Notes under the pieces: generated by a model | Told to the model about the DNA's origin: nothing | What the model saw: only the letters and a program-made list of their open reading frames with translations | Database searches by the model: none | Part shown: piece by piece, positions 56,790-64,000 of the stretch | Layout of the letters: each line of letters opens with the position of its first letter | Numbering within the stretch: position 1 is the stretch's first letter | Translations under genes and position numbers: made by a program | Assembly (NCBI RefSeq): GCF_040438925.1 | Contig: NZ_CP159258.1 | Coordinates: forward strand, 2,742,001-2,806,000 | Reading direction: 5' to 3' | DNA from: Pseudomonas sp. MYb327 | GTDB lineage: Bacteria; Pseudomonadota; Gammaproteobacteria; Pseudomonadales; Pseudomonadaceae | DNA length: 64,000 bases

Positions 56790-57818
56790 ATGCGCTCATC
56801 AAAAGTCATCCACGTGGTCAGCTGCCACGCCGAAGGCGAAGTCGGCGACGTGATCGTCGGCGGTGTTGCCCCGCCGCCCGGTGCCACGGTGTGGGAACAG
56901 TCACGCTGGATCGCCAAGGATGAAACCCTGCGCAACTTCGTGCTCAACGAGCCGCGCGGCGGGGTGTTCCGTCACGTCAACCTGCTGGTCCCCGCCAAAG
57001 ACCCGAGGGCACAAATGGCCTGGATCATCATGGAGCCGGCGGACACCCCGCCAATGTCCGGTTCCAACTCATTGTGCGTGGCGACCGTGTTGCTCGACAG
57101 CGGCATCCTGCCGATGACCGAGCCGCAAACGCGGCTGGTGCTGGAGGCTCCCGGGGGACTGATCGAGGCCGTGGCCGATTGCCGCGATGGCAAGGTCGAA
57201 CGGGTGGAAATCAAGAATGTGCCCTCCTTCGCCGATCGCCTGGATGCGTGGATCGAAGTCGAAGGTCTCGGCTCGCTCAAGGTCGATACGGCTTACGGTG
57301 GTGACAGCTTTGTGATTGCCGATGCCAAGGGCCTGGGCTTTTCCATCCGGCCGGACGAAGCAGCTGACTTGGTGGAAGCGGGACTGAAAATCACCCGTGC
57401 CGCCAACGAACAACTGGGTTTCGTCCATCCGCTGAATCCGGACTGGTCGCACATTTCCTTTTGTCAGATTGCCGCGCCCATCGTCCATGAAAACGGCATC
57501 GCCACCGGCGCCAACGCGGTAGTCATTCAGCCGGGCAAAATCGACCGCTCGCCCACCGGCACTGGTTGTTCGGCACGCATGGCCGTGTTGCAGGCGAAGG
57601 GTTTGATGCAGGTCGGCGAGCGGTTTATCGGGCGTTCGATCCTCGGCTCCGAGTTCCATTGCCGCATCGATTCGCTGACCGAAGTGGCTGGACGCTCCGC
57701 GATCTACCCGTGTATTTCCGGGCGGGCCTGGATCACCGGCACCCACCAATTGCTGCTCGACCCGAGCGATCCATGGCCGCAGGGCTATCGCCTCTCCGAT
57801 ACTTGGCCGGGTGCATGA
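56790..57818 (+). CDS. Proline racemase-family enzyme, trans-3-hydroxy-L-proline dehydratase-like (Ser/Thr type)
   Basis: A 342-residue paralogue of the epimerase. The two cysteine positions are changed: Ser90 ([10 protein letters not shown]) and Thr256 (RSPTGTGC). Thr at the second site is the known mark of trans-3-hydroxy-L-proline dehydratases, which need only one base; Ser at the first site instead of Cys is less usual. Substrate context agrees, since a pyrroline-carboxylate reductase lies in the same cluster. AAGGAG precedes the ATG. It follows the ABC operon after one REP pair and may share its transcript. Loss of both cysteines excludes an ordinary two-cysteine racemase mechanism. Confidence 0.83.
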   Translation: MRSSKVIHVVSCHAEGEVGDVIVGGVAPPPGATVWEQSRWIAKDETLRNFVLNEPRGGVFRHVNLLVPAKDPRAQMAWIIMEPADTPPMSGSNSLCVATVLLDSGILPMTEPQTRLVLEAPGGLIEAVADCRDGKVERVEIKNVPSFADRLDAWIEVEGLGSLKVDTAYGGDSFVIADAKGLGFSIRPDEAADLVEAGLKITRAANEQLGFVHPLNPDWSHISFCQIAAPIVHENGIATGANAVVIQPGKIDRSPTGTGCSARMAVLQAKGLMQVGERFIGRSILGSEFHCRIDSLTEVAGRSAIYPCISGRAWITGTHQLLLDPSDPWPQGYRLSDTWPGA

Positions 57819-57829
57819 CATGAAGCTTT

Positions 57830-57859
57830 TGTGGCGAGGGAGCTTGCTCCCTCGCCACA
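57830..57859. repeat. Large palindrome, REP-like, possible transcript end
   Basis: TGTGGCGAGGGAGC and GCTCCCTCGCCACA form a 14-bp perfect inverted repeat 12 bases after the stop codon. A different REP family from the arrays; very stable as RNA. Confidence 0.75.
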
Positions 57860-57937
57860 AAATTACGGCGTCAGACCAACGGCCCAATAAACCTGTAAAA
57901 ACCTGAAAAAAGCACTAGCCGAATTCTTTCACTTTAA

Positions 57938-57953
57938 ATATCGTATACGAAAT
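57938..57953. promoter_or_regulatory. GntR operator, copy 3 (before the deaminase gene)
   Basis: ATATCGTATACGAAAT, 16 of 16 identical to copy 2, inside an AT-rich promoter 24 bases before the DapA-family start codon. Confidence 0.75.
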
Positions 57954-57976
57954 ACAAACACGAACTGGAGGTAACA

Positions 57977-58894
57977 ATGAGCAAGCGTATTAACTGGAGT
58001 GGCGTCTTCCCGGCGGTGACCACTCAATTCAACGATGACTTCACCATCAACCTGGATAAAACCCATCAGGTGATTTCGAACGTCATCCGTGATGGCGTTT
58101 CAGGCCTGGTGGTCTGCGGTTCGGTCGGTGAAAACACTTCGCTGACCGCCGAAGAAAAAATCGCCGTGACAGAAGTCGCGGTGGACGCCTCTCGCGGCCG
58201 GGTGCCTGTGATCTGCGGCGTGGCCGAATTCACCAGCGTGCAGGCGGCCAAGGTCGCCAACGCCGTGCGCAAGGTCGGCGTCGATGGCGTGATGCTGATG
58301 CCGGCGCTGGTCTACGGTTCCAAGCCGTTCGAAACCGCCGAGCACTACCGTTACGTGGCGAAAAACGCCGACGTGCCGCTGATGGTCTACAACAACCCGC
58401 CGATCTACAAAAACGACGTGACCCCGGACATCCTGATATCCCTGGCCGACTGCGACAACGTGGTGTGCTTCAAGGACTCCTCCGGCGATACCCGTCGCTT
58501 CATCGACGTGCGCAATGAAGTGGGCGACCGTTTTGTGCTGTTCGCCGGTCTGGATGACGTGGTGCTGGAAAGCATCGCCGTGGGTGCCGAAGGTTGGGTT
58601 TCGGGTATGTCCAACGTGTTCCCCAAAGAAGGCGAAACCATTTTCCGTCTGGCCAAGGCCGGACGCTTCGCCGAAGCCATGCCGATCTATGAATGGCTGA
58701 TGCCGATCCTGCACCTCGATGCCCGCGCAGACCTGGTGCAATGCATCAAGCTGTGCGAAGCCATCGCCGGTCGCGGCAGCGCGCTCACCCGTCCGCCACG
58801 TTTGGCTCTGCCGGAAGCCGATCGTGTGTTCGTCGAACAGATCATGGCCAAGGCCCTGGCCAACCGTCCGCAGCTGCCGGACGTCGGTCTCTGA
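57977..58894 (+). CDS. DapA-family 1-pyrroline-4-hydroxy-2-carboxylate deaminase
   Basis: A 305-residue Schiff-base lyase of the DHDPS/NAL superfamily. Lys166 in CFKDSSGD is the imine-forming residue and Tyr138 (VYNNPP) the usual proton donor; [14 protein letters not shown] replaces the common GTTGE loop. In the hydroxyproline pathway such an enzyme removes water and ammonia from the pyrroline to give 2-oxoglutarate semialdehyde. CTGGAGG stands eight bases before the ATG, and a GntR site lies in the promoter. Dihydrodipicolinate synthase is unlikely given the setting. Confidence 0.88.
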   Translation: MSKRINWSGVFPAVTTQFNDDFTINLDKTHQVISNVIRDGVSGLVVCGSVGENTSLTAEEKIAVTEVAVDASRGRVPVICGVAEFTSVQAAKVANAVRKVGVDGVMLMPALVYGSKPFETAEHYRYVAKNADVPLMVYNNPPIYKNDVTPDILISLADCDNVVCFKDSSGDTRRFIDVRNEVGDRFVLFAGLDDVVLESIAVGAEGWVSGMSNVFPKEGETIFRLAKAGRFAEAMPIYEWLMPILHLDARADLVQCIKLCEAIAGRGSALTRPPRLALPEADRVFVEQIMAKALANRPQLPDVGL

Positions 58895-58965
58895 GTGATT
58901 GCCGGGCGGACCTTCGCGGTCCGGCCCGGCTGCCTGTTTTTTGCGCCTCTACAGGAAACGCCAGC

Positions 58966-60363
58966 ATGTCCAACACTCAACACATTCCAAGCGCAACCAC
59001 CCCCTCGGGACTCAAGCGCGTCGTGGCAGCCGCCATGGCTGGCACGGTCGCCGAGTGGTATGAATTCTTTCTCTACGGTACGGCGTCGGCACTGGTGTTC
59101 GGCCAGCTGTTCTTTCGCCAGACCGACAGCCCCATCGACGGCATCATCGCCGCCTTCGCCCTCTACGCCGTGGGTTTTCTCGCCCGTCCTTTGGGTGGCC
59201 TGGTGTTCGGTCACTACGGTGACAAATTCGGCCGCAAGCGCCTGTTGCAACTAAGCCTGGTGGTGGTCGGCATCACCACTTTCCTGATGGGCTGCCTGCC
59301 CGGTTTCGACCAGATCGGTTACGCCGCACCGGTGTTACTGGTGCTGCTGCGACTGATCCAGGGCTTCGCCTTTGGCGGTGAATGGGGCGGCGCGATTCTG
59401 CTGGTGTCCGAACACTGCCCGGACAATCGTCGAGGCTTCTGGGCCAGTTGGCCGCAAGCCGGTGTGCCGGCTGGCAACCTGGTGGCGACTGTCGCCTTGC
59501 TGCTGCTGTCGTCGAACCTGTCGGAACAGGACTTCCTCGCCTGGGGCTGGCGCGTGGCGTTCTGGTTCTCGGCAGTGGTTGTGCTGATCGGCTACTGGAT
59601 TCGCACCAGTGTCGATGACGCCCCGATCTTCAAGGAAGCCCAGGCCCGTCAGGCGCAAACCAAGCAACAGCAATTGGGCGTGGTGGAAGTGCTGCGGCAC
59701 CACTGGCGTTCGGTGCTGGTCGGCATCGGCGCGCGGTTTGCCGAGAACATCCTCTACTACACCGTCGTCACCTTCTCGATCACTTACCTGAAATTGGTGG
59801 TGCACAAGGACACTTCAGAGATTCTGCTTTTGATGTTCGGTGCACACTTGCTGCACTTCTTCCTGATCCCGCTGATGGGCTATCTGTCGGACCTGGTCGG
59901 GCGCAAACCGGTGTACCTGGTCGGCGCCGTGCTCACTGCGTTCTGGGGTTTCGTCGGATTCCCGATGATGGACACGGGGAACAACTGGCTGATCATGGCG
60001 GCGATTACCCTGGGCCTCGCCATCGAGTCAATGACCTACGCCCCGTACTCGGCGCTGATGGCCGAGATGTTCCCGACCCACGTGCGCTACACCGCATTGT
60101 CGCTGTGCTATCAGGTGGCGCCGATTTTCGCCGGTTCCCTGGCGCCGCTGATCGCGATCACCCTGCTCAACAAATACCACAGCTCGACACCGATCGCCTG
60201 GTACCTGGTGGGCGCCTCACTGATTTCCATTGTCGCGGTCGGGTTGACCCGTGAAACCCGTGGCAAGTCGCTGCACGCGGTCGATGCCGAGTCCGCTGCG
60301 CGTATTGCGGCGCTGGACAACACCGTTCCTGCCACCCCGCGCCGGAGCGATTCGCTAGCTTGA
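58966..60363 (+). CDS. MFS transporter, metabolite:H+ symporter (MHS) family
   Basis: A 465-residue twelve-helix transporter of the KgtP/ProP branch. The first helix has [13 protein letters not shown], then [15 protein letters not shown], and [15 protein letters not shown] in helix 4, all MHS marks. The ATG is preceded by AGGAAA, 71 bases after the deaminase stop, so the two form an operon under the third GntR site. A hydroxyproline or 2-oxoacid/proline proton symporter is the best guess, giving a second uptake route next to the ABC system. A longer ORF overlapping the deaminase is ignored. Confidence 0.88.
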   Translation: MSNTQHIPSATTPSGLKRVVAAAMAGTVAEWYEFFLYGTASALVFGQLFFRQTDSPIDGIIAAFALYAVGFLARPLGGLVFGHYGDKFGRKRLLQLSLVVVGITTFLMGCLPGFDQIGYAAPVLLVLLRLIQGFAFGGEWGGAILLVSEHCPDNRRGFWASWPQAGVPAGNLVATVALLLLSSNLSEQDFLAWGWRVAFWFSAVVVLIGYWIRTSVDDAPIFKEAQARQAQTKQQQLGVVEVLRHHWRSVLVGIGARFAENILYYTVVTFSITYLKLVVHKDTSEILLLMFGAHLLHFFLIPLMGYLSDLVGRKPVYLVGAVLTAFWGFVGFPMMDTGNNWLIMAAITLGLAIESMTYAPYSALMAEMFPTHVRYTALSLCYQVAPIFAGSLAPLIAITLLNKYHSSTPIAWYLVGASLISIVAVGLTRETRGKSLHAVDAESAARIAALDNTVPATPRRSDSLA

Positions 60364-60379
60364 CTGCGAACGCCAATCC

Positions 60380-60458
60380 TGTAGGAGCCGGCTTGCTGGC
60401 GATTGTCGCGACGCTGTATGCCTGATCCGCCGCCATCGCTGGCAAGCCAGCTCCGACA
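60380..60458. repeat. REP pair (BIME)
   Basis: TGTAGGAGCCGGCTTGCTGG and the inverse CGCTGGCAAGCCAGCTCCGA, with a 35-base spacer, between the permease and the semialdehyde dehydrogenase genes. Confidence 0.85.
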
Positions 60459-60496
60459 AGGGTTTCGTTTCAAACTTTATGACCGGAGTTTTTTTC

Positions 60497-62077
60497 ATGT
60501 CCGAGATCCTCGGCCACAACTACATCGGCGGAACACGCAGCGCCGCCGGCAACATCGCGCTGCAAAGCCATGACGCCAGCACCGGCGAAGCGCTGCCCTT
60601 CACCTTCATGCAGGCCACAGCGGATGAAGTACACGCCGCCGCCCAGGCTGCCGCTGCTGCCTATCCGTCGTTCCGCAACTTGCCCGCCACACGCCGTGCC
60701 GATTTTCTCGAAGCCATCGCAGCGCAACTGGATGCCCTGAATGATGAGTTCGTCGCCCTGGTCACCCGCGAAACCGCGTTGCCGAGCGGCCGCATACAAG
60801 GCGAGCGCGGCCGCACCAGCGGTCAGATGCGCCTGTTCGCCCAAGTCCTGCGACGCGGTGATTTTTACGCTGCACGCATCGACCGCGCCCTGCCCGACCG
60901 TCAACCGCTGCCACGGGTCGACCTGCGTCAATACCGGATTGGCATCGGGCCGGTGGCGGTGTTCGGCGCCAGCAACTTTCCCCTGGCCTTCTCCACGGCT
61001 GGCGGTGACACCGCAGCGGCGCTGGCCGCCGGTTGCCCGGTGGTGTTCAAGGCGCATAGCGGGCATATGGCGACTGCCGAAATCGTGGCCGACGCCATCA
61101 TCCGCGCCGCCGAACAAACCGACATGCCCAAGGGTGTGTTCAACATGATCTACGGCGCCGGCGTCGGCGAAGCGCTGGTCAAGCATCCGGCGATCCAAGC
61201 GGTCGGGTTTACCGGTTCGCTGAAGGGCGGACGCGCACTGTGCGACATGGCAGCCGCGCGGCCGCAACCGATCCCGGTGTTCGCCGAAATGAGCAGCATC
61301 AACCCGGTCGTGGTACTGCCCGAAGCACTGCAGGTGCGTGGCGAGAAAATCGCCCGCGAACTGGTGGCCTCGGTGGTCCAGGGTTGCGGTCAGTTTTGCA
61401 CCAATCCTGGATTGGTGATCGGCATCCGCTCACCCCGGTTCAGCGCCTTCACCGCACAGTTAGCCACTTTGATGGCGGAACAACCGGCGCAAACCATGCT
61501 CAATGCCGGCACGCTCGGCAGCTACGAGAAAGGCGTGCACGCCTTGATCAGCCATCCGGGAATTACCCATTTGGCGGGTCATGAACAGCACGGCAATCAG
61601 GCGCGGCCGCAACTGTTCAAGGCCGACGTGAGTCTGCTGCTCAGGGGTGATCCGCTGCTTCAGGAAGAAGTGTTCGGGCCGACCACAATCATCGTCGAAG
61701 TCGCCGATACGACTGAACTGCAACAGGCACTGAACAGCCTGCACGGTCAGCTCACCGCCACCCTGATCGGCGAAGCACAGGACCTGCAAGAGCACGCAGA
61801 TTTGCTGGTACTGCTTGAACAAAAAGTCGGCCGAGTGCTGTTCAACGGTTACCCCACCGGCGTCGAAGTTTGCGATGCGATGGTGCACGGCGGGCCTTAT
61901 CCGGCGACATCCGATGCTCGTGGCACTTCGGTTGGCACCTTGGCCATCGAGCGCTTCCTGCGCCCGGTGTGTTATCAGAACTGTCCGGATACGCTTCTGC
62001 CCGACGCCCTGAAAAACGCTAACCCGCTGGGTATCGCTCGCCTCATCGACGGCACCAGCGAGCGAAACCCGATCTAA
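60497..62077 (+). CDS. 2-oxoglutarate semialdehyde dehydrogenase
   Basis: A 526-residue NADP-type aldehyde dehydrogenase. Cys301 sits in GCGQFCTNPG, and the base Glu in FAEMSSINPV; both are typical of the ketoglutaric semialdehyde dehydrogenases. The cofactor region is FGASNFPLAFSTAGGDTAAA. The ATG eight bases after GGAG is preferred over that at 60479 and gives the usual length. It performs the last step, making 2-oxoglutarate. No GntR site was seen before it, so read-through from the deaminase operon is possible. Confidence 0.9.
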   Translation: MSEILGHNYIGGTRSAAGNIALQSHDASTGEALPFTFMQATADEVHAAAQAAAAAYPSFRNLPATRRADFLEAIAAQLDALNDEFVALVTRETALPSGRIQGERGRTSGQMRLFAQVLRRGDFYAARIDRALPDRQPLPRVDLRQYRIGIGPVAVFGASNFPLAFSTAGGDTAAALAAGCPVVFKAHSGHMATAEIVADAIIRAAEQTDMPKGVFNMIYGAGVGEALVKHPAIQAVGFTGSLKGGRALCDMAAARPQPIPVFAEMSSINPVVVLPEALQVRGEKIARELVASVVQGCGQFCTNPGLVIGIRSPRFSAFTAQLATLMAEQPAQTMLNAGTLGSYEKGVHALISHPGITHLAGHEQHGNQARPQLFKADVSLLLRGDPLLQEEVFGPTTIIVEVADTTELQQALNSLHGQLTATLIGEAQDLQEHADLLVLLEQKVGRVLFNGYPTGVEVCDAMVHGGPYPATSDARGTSVGTLAIERFLRPVCYQNCPDTLLPDALKNANPLGIARLIDGTSERNPI

Positions 62078-62093
62078 AAACACTCAACAAACC

Positions 62094-62362
62094 TGTAGGA
62101 GCTGGCTTGCCAGCGATAGCGGCCTGACAGTCAACATCGATGTTGAATCTGCCAGCGATGGCGGCCTAACAGTCAACATCGATGTTGAATCTGCCGGCCT
62201 CATCGCTGGCAAGCCAGCTCCTACGGGTTATGTGATCAAGCCAGCAACGCCTTCAGGTCGTTGAATACCTGTAGGAGCTGGCTTGCCAGCGATGGCGGCC
62301 TGACAGTCAACATCGATGTTGAATCTGCCGGCCTCATCGCTGGCAAGCCAGCTCCTACGGGC
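62094..62362. repeat. Duplicated BIME with a copied gene end
   Basis: Two BIMEs start at 62094 and 62270. The first holds a 42-base internal tandem repeat (62109-62150 and 62151-62192). After the first BIME, 62229-62263 is an exact 35-base copy of 62363-62397, the region that includes the stop and last codons of the reductase gene. So a BIME and the neighbouring gene end were duplicated together. Confidence 0.9.
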
Positions 62363-62369
62363 TATGTGA

Positions 62370-63377
62370 TCAAGCCAGCAACGCCTTCAGGTCGTTGTAC
62401 AACGGCTGCGGAATCTGCACCCCCTCCACCAAACTCTGCGCCCGAGCCGTGTAACGCCGCTGTGACGGCAACCGCGCACCCTGCCCCTCGATCCCCTGAA
62501 ACAACGCCTCGGCCCGGGCCAAATGCTCCGGTGCGGCATCCCCCAAGAAGCGCCGTGGATCCAGCGCAATAATCAGCTCGCCATGGTACGGCGAGGATTT
62601 GCTGCCGGCGTCGTACGCCAGCGACTCGGCGCTGGTCAAGTCACCGATCAACGGCCCGGCTATCAACTCGACCATCGCCGCCAGTGCCGAGCCCTTGTGC
62701 CCGCCGAAGGTCAACATCGCACCGCTGTCGAGCACGACGTTGGCATCGGTACTTGGCTGGCCCTGCGCGTCCATGCCCCAGCCTTCGGGGATCGCTTTGC
62801 CGGCGCGTCGATGCAGTTCGATGTCGCCACGGGCGATGGCGCTGGTGGCGAAGTCGAATACGAAGGGATTCAGGCCTTCGCGCGGCCAGCCGAAGGCAAT
62901 CGGATTGGTACCGAACACTGGCAACCGTCCACCGGCCGGCGCCACCCAGGCATGGCTCGGATTACACGCCAGCGCCACCAGTCCGGCACCGGTCAGTTGC
63001 TCGATCTCCACCCATAACGCAGAGAAATGCACGCAGCGATTGATCGCCAGTGCCGCAATCCCGTTGGCCCGGGTTTTCTCCTCCAGCAACGGCAGCCCCG
63101 CCTGAAAGGCCAATTGCGAAAAACCACCGCCGGCATCCACCCTCACGATCGACGGTGCCTGGTCGATCACCTGTGGCTCGGCATCGGCCGACACCTTGCC
63201 GGCCCGCAGGGAATTCACACAACCGAGAATCCGGTACAGGCCGTGGGAGGCGCAGCCATCACGCTCACCGGCAATCACCGTCGCCGCCACCGCTTGCGCG
63301 TGGGCCAGGTTGAAACCGTTGTGCAAAAGGATCGATTCGGCCAACTCGCGGGCCTCGATCAGGGTCAATCGGATCAT
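62370..63377 (-). CDS. Delta1-pyrroline-2-carboxylate reductase, Ldh/malate dehydrogenase-2 family
   Basis: A 335-residue NAD(P)H-dependent reductase of the sulfolactate/malate dehydrogenase-like family. Features are GERDGCASHGLYRI near residue 40, the INRCVHFSALW region with the conserved His, NPIAFGWPREGLNPFVFDFATS, and the closing GGHKGSALAAMVELIAGPL. With the two 3-hydroxyproline dehydratases it should reduce their pyrroline product to L-proline. AAGGAG is six bases before the chosen ATG; the ATG at 63383 is too close. Convergent with the semialdehyde dehydrogenase. Confidence 0.87.
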   Translation of the reverse strand: MIRLTLIEARELAESILLHNGFNLAHAQAVAATVIAGERDGCASHGLYRILGCVNSLRAGKVSADAEPQVIDQAPSIVRVDAGGGFSQLAFQAGLPLLEEKTRANGIAALAINRCVHFSALWVEIEQLTGAGLVALACNPSHAWVAPAGGRLPVFGTNPIAFGWPREGLNPFVFDFATSAIARGDIELHRRAGKAIPEGWGMDAQGQPSTDANVVLDSGAMLTFGGHKGSALAAMVELIAGPLIGDLTSAESLAYDAGSKSSPYHGELIIALDPRRFLGDAAPEHLARAEALFQGIEGQGARLPSQRRYTARAQSLVEGVQIPQPLYNDLKALLA

Positions 63378-63587
63378 GGTCATCTCCTTGAACAGACCGC
63401 TCAGGGTGGCCTGTTCGAGGCGGCGTGGCTTGATGGCTTTGGGCGCAGGGAGTGACGAAATCGGCACAGCATTGACGAATAACGTTCATACCAAAGGGTT
63501 AATGGCAAACACCCATGTCTACTGGTGAGTGCAGTGTTTTGGCCATAAATTCCAAACGAAATCCAGAACACACAGGGGTGTTGAAAA

Positions 63588-64000
63588 ATGACTGATGAGA
63601 CGAGCGGAACAACCCGTCGGGCCTTGATGACCACCGGTGCAGTAGTCGCTGCCATGGCAGTGGCCGCGCCTGTACTGGCCGCGCAGCAAGCGCCGTCTGC
63701 TGCACCTTCAAGTGGCAAAAGCGACGGCAATGCGAGCGGTTCGGGCACGATCACCGTCAAGGATGGCACCCAGATCTTCTATAAGGATTGGGGCAGCGGC
63801 CAACCGATTGTGTTCCACCATGGCTGGCCGCTTTCCAGCGACGACTGGGATACGCAAATGCTGTTTTTCCTCAGCAAGGGTTTCCGGGTCATCGCCCACG
63901 ATCGTCGCGGTCACGGCCGGTCGTCCCAGACCGCTGTCGGCAACGAAATGGATACCTACGCCGCCGATGTCGCGGAGCTGATGGCGCACCTCGATATCAA
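63588..64000 (+). CDS. Alpha/beta hydrolase (chloroperoxidase-like), exported, partial
   Basis: The first 137 residues of a gene cut by the window edge. The N-terminus, with [20 protein letters not shown], looks like a Tat or Sec signal, and a Ser/Gly-rich linker follows. The hydrolase fold then starts with [15 protein letters not shown], the oxyanion loop [13 protein letters not shown] and [11 protein letters not shown], as in non-haem chloroperoxidases and arylesterases. The catalytic Ser, Asp and His would lie beyond the edge. A site GGGG lies 10-13 bases before the ATG. Unrelated to hydroxyproline use as far as can be seen. Confidence 0.8.
   Translation, partial: MTDETSGTTRRALMTTGAVVAAMAVAAPVLAAQQAPSAAPSSGKSDGNASGSGTITVKDGTQIFYKDWGSGQPIVFHHGWPLSSDDWDTQMLFFLSKGFRVIAHDRRGHGRSSQTAVGNEMDTYAADVAELMAHLDI

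Overview
The window looks like chromosome of a Pseudomonas of the fluorescens/putida type. It is GC-rich with strong G/C third-position bias. It carries many REP/BIME palindromes built on GTAGGAGC-AAGCTTGCTCGCGA and GTAGGAGCTGGCTTGCCAGCGATGG. It also holds Pseudomonas-type genes: a DUF6124 protein, an OsmC-YcaO fusion, a cyclic glucan synthase and a hydroxyproline catabolic cluster. No tRNA, rRNA, insertion sequence, phage or CRISPR array was seen.

Layout. 1-1290 is an AT-richer glycosyltransferase, probably the edge of a surface-polysaccharide locus. 1.4-6.6 kb holds a TonB receptor, a phospholipase D/cardiolipin synthase-like lipoprotein, a small secreted charged protein and a DUF502 membrane protein. 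6.6-11.5 kb is a tightly coupled minus-strand operon (TIM-barrel hydrolase, MFS transporter, short-chain dehydrogenase, sugar isomerase-like protein) with a divergent LysR regulator, which looks like catabolism of a sugar or sugar acid. 11.5-15.5 kb holds azlCD, a structured RNA leader ahead of a DUF6124 gene, trmK and a SYLF-domain protein. 15.6-20.2 kb has a siderophore receptor behind a Fur box, convergent with the OsmC-YcaO fusion. 20.3-23.6 kb is a creatininase/MFS operon with a LysR regulator. 23.6-38 kb has a 24-residue membrane peptide, the giant glucan synthase, a Crp-like regulator, a ten-unit BIME array and a PAS-PAS-GAF-GGDEF-EAL protein. 38-44.7 kb is a LuxR-family regulator and a polyamine-type ABC transporter operon ending in an aldehyde dehydrogenase.

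44.8-63.4 kb is a hydroxyproline catabolism region. It encodes a GntR regulator, 4-hydroxyproline 2-epimerase, a three-subunit D-hydroxyproline dehydrogenase, a PAS-AraC regulator, an amino-acid ABC importer wrapped around an AcnX-type cis-3-hydroxyproline dehydratase, a trans-3-hydroxyproline dehydratase-like enzyme, the DapA-family deaminase, an MHS permease, a ketoglutarate semialdehyde dehydrogenase and a pyrroline-carboxylate reductase. Trans-4-hydroxyproline can go by epimerisation, oxidation, deamination and oxidation to 2-oxoglutarate. Both 3-hydroxyprolines can go by dehydration and reduction to proline. The same 16-bp palindrome-like site stands before the ABC/AcnX operon and before the deaminase/permease pair, with a 14/16 match before gntR, so one GntR regulon is inferred. 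The window ends inside an exported alpha/beta hydrolase.

The main points for follow-up are the DUF6124 leader with two mutually exclusive helices, the shared GntR operator, the Ser/Thr racemase-family enzyme, and two tandem BIME arrays plus a third BIME duplication that carry copies of flanking gene ends.
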